Assembly (NCBI RefSeq): GCF_029360665.1
Contig: NZ_JARDUB010000003.1
Span: 1 to 64,000 of the forward strand
Direction of reading: 5' to 3'
Source of the DNA: Eudoraea chungangensis
GTDB taxonomy: Bacteria; Bacteroidota; Bacteroidia; Flavobacteriales; Flavobacteriaceae
DNA: 64,000 nucleotides
The position numbers and the translations under genes are program-made. Within the stretch, counting starts at the first letter, position 1. Every line of letters starts with the position of its first letter. Positions 60,387 through 64,000 of this stretch are shown one piece after another. The notes beneath the pieces were generated by a model. It saw nothing but the letters and a program-made list of their open reading frames with translations. It was not told the origin of the DNA and made no database searches.

Positions 60387-62215
60387 TGGATTATTTTAAA
60401 AAAATCCTTCGATACGCTATACCTTATAGAAGATTTGGTTTTTTAAATATTTTCTTTAACATTCTATATGCCCTGTTTAGCGCGCTTTCTTTTGCCGCTC
60501 TAATTCCCATGTTGGATGTTCTTTTTGACAAGGGTAAAAAAGTAGTAGAATTACCGGTGTATAAGGGCTTAGGAGAAGCAAAGAATTATCTTCAAGACTA
60601 TATAAATTATCAGGTTACCTCTTATGCAGGTGACGATGAAATGAAAGGCTTGGTATTGGTCATAGGCTTGGTATTAATACTTTTTTTATTAAAGAATCTC
60701 TTTAATTATTTGGCAATGTATTTTATTACCTTCTTGAGAAATGGGGTTTTAAAAGATGTTAGAAATGCCATGTATAAAAAAATAGTAGACCTACCACTTT
60801 CCTATTATTCAGAAAAAAGAAAAGGGGATGTGATAGCCAGAATTTCCTCGGATGTGCTCGAGATACAGCATTCATTCCTATCTATTTTGGAATTAATAGT
60901 TAGAGAACCCCTAACTATACTTTTTACTATTCTAATCATGTTTTTTATCAGTGTAAAGCTGACCCTTTTTGTATTCATTTTTATTCCCATTGCCGGAATG
61001 ATAATCTCAAGAATTGGTAAGTCTCTAAAAAGACAATCCGATGAAGTACAAAAAGAACAGGGCGAATTTCTATCCATAGTTGAAGAAACCCTCGGGGGTT
61101 TAAGAGTTATCAAAGCCTTCAATGCCGAAAATAGGTTTTACAGGGCTTTTGCCCGGTCTACGGACCGCTTCTATAAATTTTCTAATGCCCTTTTAAATCG
61201 TCAGAATTTGGCCTCGCCGACAGGAGAATTCCTGGGGATTTTGGTAATTGGAATTCTTTTGTGGTTTGGTGGGAAGATGGTCCTCATAGACCAAACCTTA
61301 GACGCTTCTTCCTTTATTGCCTATATGGGTCTTGCCTATAACATTCTTACACCGGCCAAATCTATCAGTAAAGCCTCTTATGGAGTTAAAAAAGGAAACG
61401 CCGCTGCGGAAAGAGTTCTGGAAATTCTGGAAACGGAGAATCCAATTGCTGATAGCACTGGTGCGAATGACAAAAACTCTTTCGACGATGCTATTACCTT
61501 AAATAATATATTCTTTAAATACGAGGACGACTATGTTCTAAGCGACTTTAATTTAACCGTTAAGAAAGGACAAAGCGTTGCTCTTGTTGGGCAGTCCGGA
61601 AGTGGCAAGTCAACCATCGCAAACCTTGTTACACGTTTTTATGATCCTAATGAAGGTGCAGTTAAACTGGATGGAACAGACATAAGACTGCTATCAAAAC
61701 AATCTGTTAGAAATCTAATGGGACTTGTTACTCAAGACTCCATTTTGTTCAATGATACGGTAAAAAACAATCTCGGCCTAGGCAAAGAAGGCGCCAGCCT
61801 TGAAGAAATTATTCGGGCTGCAAAAATTGCCAATGCCCACGACTTCATAATGGAGTTACCAAATGGGTACGATACTAATATAGGTGATAGCGGAAACAAA
61901 CTAAGTGGAGGTCAGAAGCAGCGATTATCTATTGCAAGAGCTGTACTTAAAAACCCGCCAATAATGATTATGGACGAGGCTACCTCAGCATTAGACACCG
62001 AAAGTGAAAAACTCGTTCAGGACGCCCTTGAAAATATGATGAAGAATAGAACTTCTATTGTAATAGCACATAGATTGTCGACTGTCCAAAAAGCGGATAA
62101 TATAGTGGTGCTTCAAAAAGGAAAAATAGTAGAGCAGGGTTCCCACAGCGAACTACTCCAGAACAATGGCGTCTATAAAAACCTGGTGGAAATGCAATCC
62201 TTAGGCTCCAATTAA
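60386..62215 (+). CDS. ABC exporter, MsbA-like (fused permease and ATPase)
   Basis: 609-residue half-transporter. Six membrane helices are in the first 330 residues (FLNIFFNILYALFSALSFAA and LLFLLKNLFNYLAMYFITFL among them). The ATPase domain is about 365-605: Walker A VGQSGSGKSTIAN near 403, signature KLSGGQKQRLSIARAV near 506, Walker B PPIMIMDEATSALDTESEKL near 526 and the switch His in IVIAHRLSTVQKADN. Homologues flip lipid A core, glycolipids or peptides; the location after a glycosyltransferase and mutase suggests a glycolipid, which is inference. The gene starts inside the previous stop codon (TAATG). Confidence 0.9.
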   Translation: MDYFKKILRYAIPYRRFGFLNIFFNILYALFSALSFAALIPMLDVLFDKGKKVVELPVYKGLGEAKNYLQDYINYQVTSYAGDDEMKGLVLVIGLVLILFLLKNLFNYLAMYFITFLRNGVLKDVRNAMYKKIVDLPLSYYSEKRKGDVIARISSDVLEIQHSFLSILELIVREPLTILFTILIMFFISVKLTLFVFIFIPIAGMIISRIGKSLKRQSDEVQKEQGEFLSIVEETLGGLRVIKAFNAENRFYRAFARSTDRFYKFSNALLNRQNLASPTGEFLGILVIGILLWFGGKMVLIDQTLDASSFIAYMGLAYNILTPAKSISKASYGVKKGNAAAERVLEILETENPIADSTGANDKNSFDDAITLNNIFFKYEDDYVLSDFNLTVKKGQSVALVGQSGSGKSTIANLVTRFYDPNEGAVKLDGTDIRLLSKQSVRNLMGLVTQDSILFNDTVKNNLGLGKEGASLEEIIRAAKIANAHDFIMELPNGYDTNIGDSGNKLSGGQKQRLSIARAVLKNPPIMIMDEATSALDTESEKLVQDALENMMKNRTSIVIAHRLSTVQKADNIVVLQKGKIVEQGSHSELLQNNGVYKNLVEMQSLGSN

Positions 62216-62270
62216 TTAAATTGGAAAATTAAACCTTTTCAACTTACCTTAGTCTAAAGACAAGAAATGA

Positions 62271-62819
62271 TTGACTTTGATAACGGAACAATCCTTAGTT
62301 GTAGATCTTAAAAATGAGGAAACAAGGGCCAAGGCTTTTGAAACACTCTTGCACACATATAAAGAACGTTTATATTGGCATATCAGGCGAATAGTCCTAA
62401 ATCATGAGGACACTGATGATATTCTTCAAAATACATTTATCAAAGTTTTTAAGAATATAGATGGTTTTGAAGGCAAGAGTAAACTCTATTCTTGGCTATA
62501 TAGAATTGCTACAAATGAAGCATTGAGTTTTTTGACCTCTAAATCTCGTAAGCTAGGAATACAAAGTCAGGAATTACAAAACAAAATGGTAGAAGACTTA
62601 AAAGCAGACAGCTATTTTGAAGGCGATGAAATTCAGTATAAATTACAAGCCGCCATAGCTACTTTACCAGAAAAACAGAAATTGGTTTTCAATATGAAAT
62701 ATTTTGATGACTTAAAATATCAGGAAATTTCTGAAATTCTAGATACCAGTGTAGGAGGCTTAAAGGCATCTTATCATCTGGCGGTTAAGAAAATTGAGCA
62801 GTATCTAAAAGACAGCTGA
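62271..62819 (+). CDS. ECF-type RNA polymerase sigma factor
   Basis: 182-residue sigma-70 family factor. Region 2 is about 25-95: ARAKAFETLLHTYKERLYWHI-type helices, EDTDDILQNTFIKVFKNIDG and SKLYSWLYRIATNEALSFLT. Region 4 is about 125-178: IATLPEKQKLVFNMKYFDDL and KYQEISEILDTSVGGLKASY. The start is a TTG at 62271 (MTLITEQSLVVDL); a stop lies just before it in frame. An ATG at 62267 is out of frame and encodes only 14 residues. It is the first gene of a module with a membrane protein and a Spy/CpxP-like protein. Confidence 0.88.
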   Translation: MTLITEQSLVVDLKNEETRAKAFETLLHTYKERLYWHIRRIVLNHEDTDDILQNTFIKVFKNIDGFEGKSKLYSWLYRIATNEALSFLTSKSRKLGIQSQELQNKMVEDLKADSYFEGDEIQYKLQAAIATLPEKQKLVFNMKYFDDLKYQEISEILDTSVGGLKASYHLAVKKIEQYLKDS

Positions 62820-62826
62820 TACCTAA

Positions 62827-63348
62827 ATGAAGAAGCATAAAAAAAATAGTGGTTTTAAAATTCCAGATAATTATTTGGAACGGTTTTCAGACGACTTACT
62901 TCAAAAATTAGAGGTAGGCGAATCTAAAGCAAATCATAACCCCTTTTCAATTCCGGATGACTATTGGAATACTTTGGAAAAAGAGGTGCTTAAAAAAACG
63001 ACAGAAAATAAAAAACCAAAGAAGAGTACCATACGGTTGGCACCCTATTATGCAGTAGCCGCATCCGTCGCCCTAATAATTTTCTTAACCATAGGCACAG
63101 AGAAAAATAAGACGAAGGAATCTGACTTAACTTTTGCCAATTTGGAAGTGACTGAACTGCAATTGTATTTACAAGAAGTGTATCTAGAAGAACCCTCAAG
63201 TGAGCTAATATTACTTATTCCCGAAGAAGGTTTTAGATGGGAAGCAGAGGAGGTAAATACGCTTAATGGAGAAAATATACTTCAATATTTAGAAGATACA
63301 ATAGAAGAAACAGATGAATTTAATATATACGAAGATGAAGAATTATAA
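62827..63348 (+). CDS. membrane protein of an ECF sigma module (putative anti-sigma factor)
   Basis: 173-residue single-pass protein. The cytoplasmic part has two related segments, GFKIPDNYLERFSDDLLQKL (9-28) and PFSIPDDYWNTLEKEVLKKT (39-58), that look like a short duplicated element (IPDxY). One membrane helix follows (YYAVAASVALIIFLTIG, about 75-91) and the rest is an acidic C-terminal part (IEETDEFNIYEDEEL). The gene starts seven bases after the sigma gene. The layout and topology suggest an anti-sigma factor, though no known anti-sigma domain is clear. Its end overlaps the next gene. Confidence 0.6.
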   Translation: MKKHKKNSGFKIPDNYLERFSDDLLQKLEVGESKANHNPFSIPDDYWNTLEKEVLKKTTENKKPKKSTIRLAPYYAVAASVALIIFLTIGTEKNKTKESDLTFANLEVTELQLYLQEVYLEEPSSELILLIPEEGFRWEAEEVNTLNGENILQYLEDTIEETDEFNIYEDEEL

Positions 63349-63787
63349 CCATTACTTTTTGTCCCTATTCCTGTTACTGCTATGCTGGAGTGGCTATTCG
63401 CAACAAGGACCAGGCAGGGATAGAATAAAATCCCTGAAAGTGGGATTTATTACAGAAAGAGTAGGTTTAACAAGTGATGAAGCTACATCTTTTTGGCCCA
63501 TCTATATGGCACACGAAGAGGCTCTGGGGAAATTGAGAAGGCAAGAAAGGAGAGAAGTCAATGGTAGACTGGAAGAAATAGAAGCTCTCTCGGAAAATGA
63601 AATAGACAAAATTTTGAATAGTTTAATGTCTTTAGAGGAAGAAAAGCAAGAACTAAACCAGACCTATCTCAAAGAAATAAGAAAGGTTATTTCTGCAAAA
63701 AAAACCCTATTACTAATTCAGGCAGAGATTGCATTTAAAAAGAGACTTCTTCAGGAAATGCAGAAAAGAAGAAGGGGCGAGCGTTAA
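63335..63787 (+). CDS. Spy/CpxP-like exported helical protein
   Basis: 150-residue exported protein starting at the ATG at 63335, giving the signal peptide MKNYNHYFLSLFLLLLCWSG (cleaved near YSQQ). An ATG seven codons upstream is in frame but less likely. The mature part is helical and Glu/Arg-rich: RIKSLKVGFITERVGLTSDE, ATSFWPIYMAHEEALGKLRR and KILNSLMSLEEEKQELNQTY, ending in basic KRRRGER. It resembles small periplasmic proteins of the Spy/CpxP or metal-sensing type that follow ECF sigma genes in Bacteroidota. Its start overlaps the membrane-protein gene by 14 bases. Confidence 0.7.
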   Translation: MKNYNHYFLSLFLLLLCWSGYSQQGPGRDRIKSLKVGFITERVGLTSDEATSFWPIYMAHEEALGKLRRQERREVNGRLEEIEALSENEIDKILNSLMSLEEEKQELNQTYLKEIRKVISAKKTLLLIQAEIAFKKRLLQEMQKRRRGER

Positions 63788-64000
63788 AAAGGTTTTCCTT
63801 TAATAAAATGTAGTTTAGCGATACGATTTTTTCCAGCGGCAAAAGCTATACTATCGTTCTGAAATCTAATGGTATAGAAACCTTCCTGCGACAAGTTTTG
63901 CCATGTTTTACCACTGTCTTTAGAATAATTAATTCCGGTATAGCCTACAGCAACCATTTGTTTGCCCCTACTATTGGGCACAAATTGAATACAACTCATA
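63784..64000 (-). CDS. C-terminal fragment of a BNR/Ycf48-like repeat protein (runs off right edge)
   Basis: At least 71 residues at the 3' end of a gene that continues past the window edge. The Asp-box repeat is GINYSKDSGKTWQNLS (SxDxGxTW), typical of sialidase-like beta propellers. It is followed by YTIRFQNDSIAFAAGKNRIA and the end KLHFIKGKPF. In flavobacteria such secreted propellers are often labelled oxidoreductase or glycosyl hydrolase. The full size and function cannot be judged from this fragment. It converges with the Spy-like gene, overlapping by four bases. Confidence 0.65.
   Translation of the reverse strand, partial: MSCIQFVPNSRGKQMVAVGYTGINYSKDSGKTWQNLSQEGFYTIRFQNDSIAFAAGKNRIAKLHFIKGKPF

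Noticed and set aside
1-64000. CRISPR arrays, tRNA genes, insertion sequences, prophage and toxin-antitoxin pairs
   Set aside because: No repeat-spacer pattern, tRNA-like fold, transposase, integrase or paired small toxin gene was seen in the gaps or frames; a dedicated search could still find a small item.

Overview
The window is a chromosomal segment from a member of the Bacteroidota, almost certainly the family Flavobacteriaceae. The evidence is a low-GC coding sequence, Bacteroidota-type promoters with TAnnTTTG -7 elements in front of many genes, and few Shine-Dalgarno motifs. Several genes belong to families typical of this group: DUF4294, DUF6495, DUF4252, DUF4199, DUF6263, a SerB-SerA fusion, a GlmU-like protein and an Oar-type TonB-dependent receptor. 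Almost everything looks like core chromosome. I see no insertion sequence, phage, CRISPR array, tRNA gene or plasmid function.

Region by region. Positions 1-256 look like the promoter and leader of an rRNA operon that runs off the left edge. 257-9043 holds a DUF4294 protein, an M42 aminopeptidase, a Nudix hydrolase, hisS, a DUF6495 protein, a large TonB-dependent receptor and the rpsF-rpsR-rplI operon. 9284-16782 holds an orphan LytTR response regulator, priA, a YihY-type membrane protein, nadC, rlmH and a phosphoserine phosphatase/phosphoglycerate dehydrogenase fusion. 16980-20646 holds a secreted glycoside hydrolase, a SatD/DUF3307 pair, a membrane methyltransferase and rdgB. 20799-30100 holds a DEAD-box helicase with a long leader, a GH13 amylase-like lipoprotein, small house-keeping proteins, a trmH-like methyltransferase, a sirtuin, a haem-binding protein, a frameshifted conserved gene and purB. 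30148-33166 holds an MscS channel and a module of ECF sigma factor, putative anti-sigma factor and two DUF4252 proteins. 33376-40250 holds an S41 peptidase and a vitamin B12 uptake locus: a BtuB-like receptor behind a cobalamin riboswitch, diverging from btuF-, btuC- and btuD-like genes. 40312-47012 holds rmuC, a small membrane protein, pgl and zwf diverging from gnd (the oxidative pentose phosphate branch), and a secreted phosphotriesterase-like protein. 47164-57635 holds carB, rpmH, DUF6263 and TPR proteins, a lytic transglycosylase, mtaB, a GlmU-like protein, rpmE2 and a DUF4199 protein. 57679-64000 holds a glycosyltransferase, a phosphosugar mutase and an MsbA-like exporter. It ends with a second ECF sigma, membrane protein and Spy/CpxP-like module, and the C-terminal end of a BNR-repeat protein.

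No clearly new defence system or biosynthetic system is present. The observations most worth following up are: the gene upstream of purB, split by a run of nine A residues; the B12 transporter ATPase, whose reading frame has no ATG, GTG or TTG before its Walker A motif; the SatD/DUF3307 pair, with a possible cyclase-like core; and the two small ECF modules with uncharacterised exported partners. Coordinates of short motifs may be off by a base.
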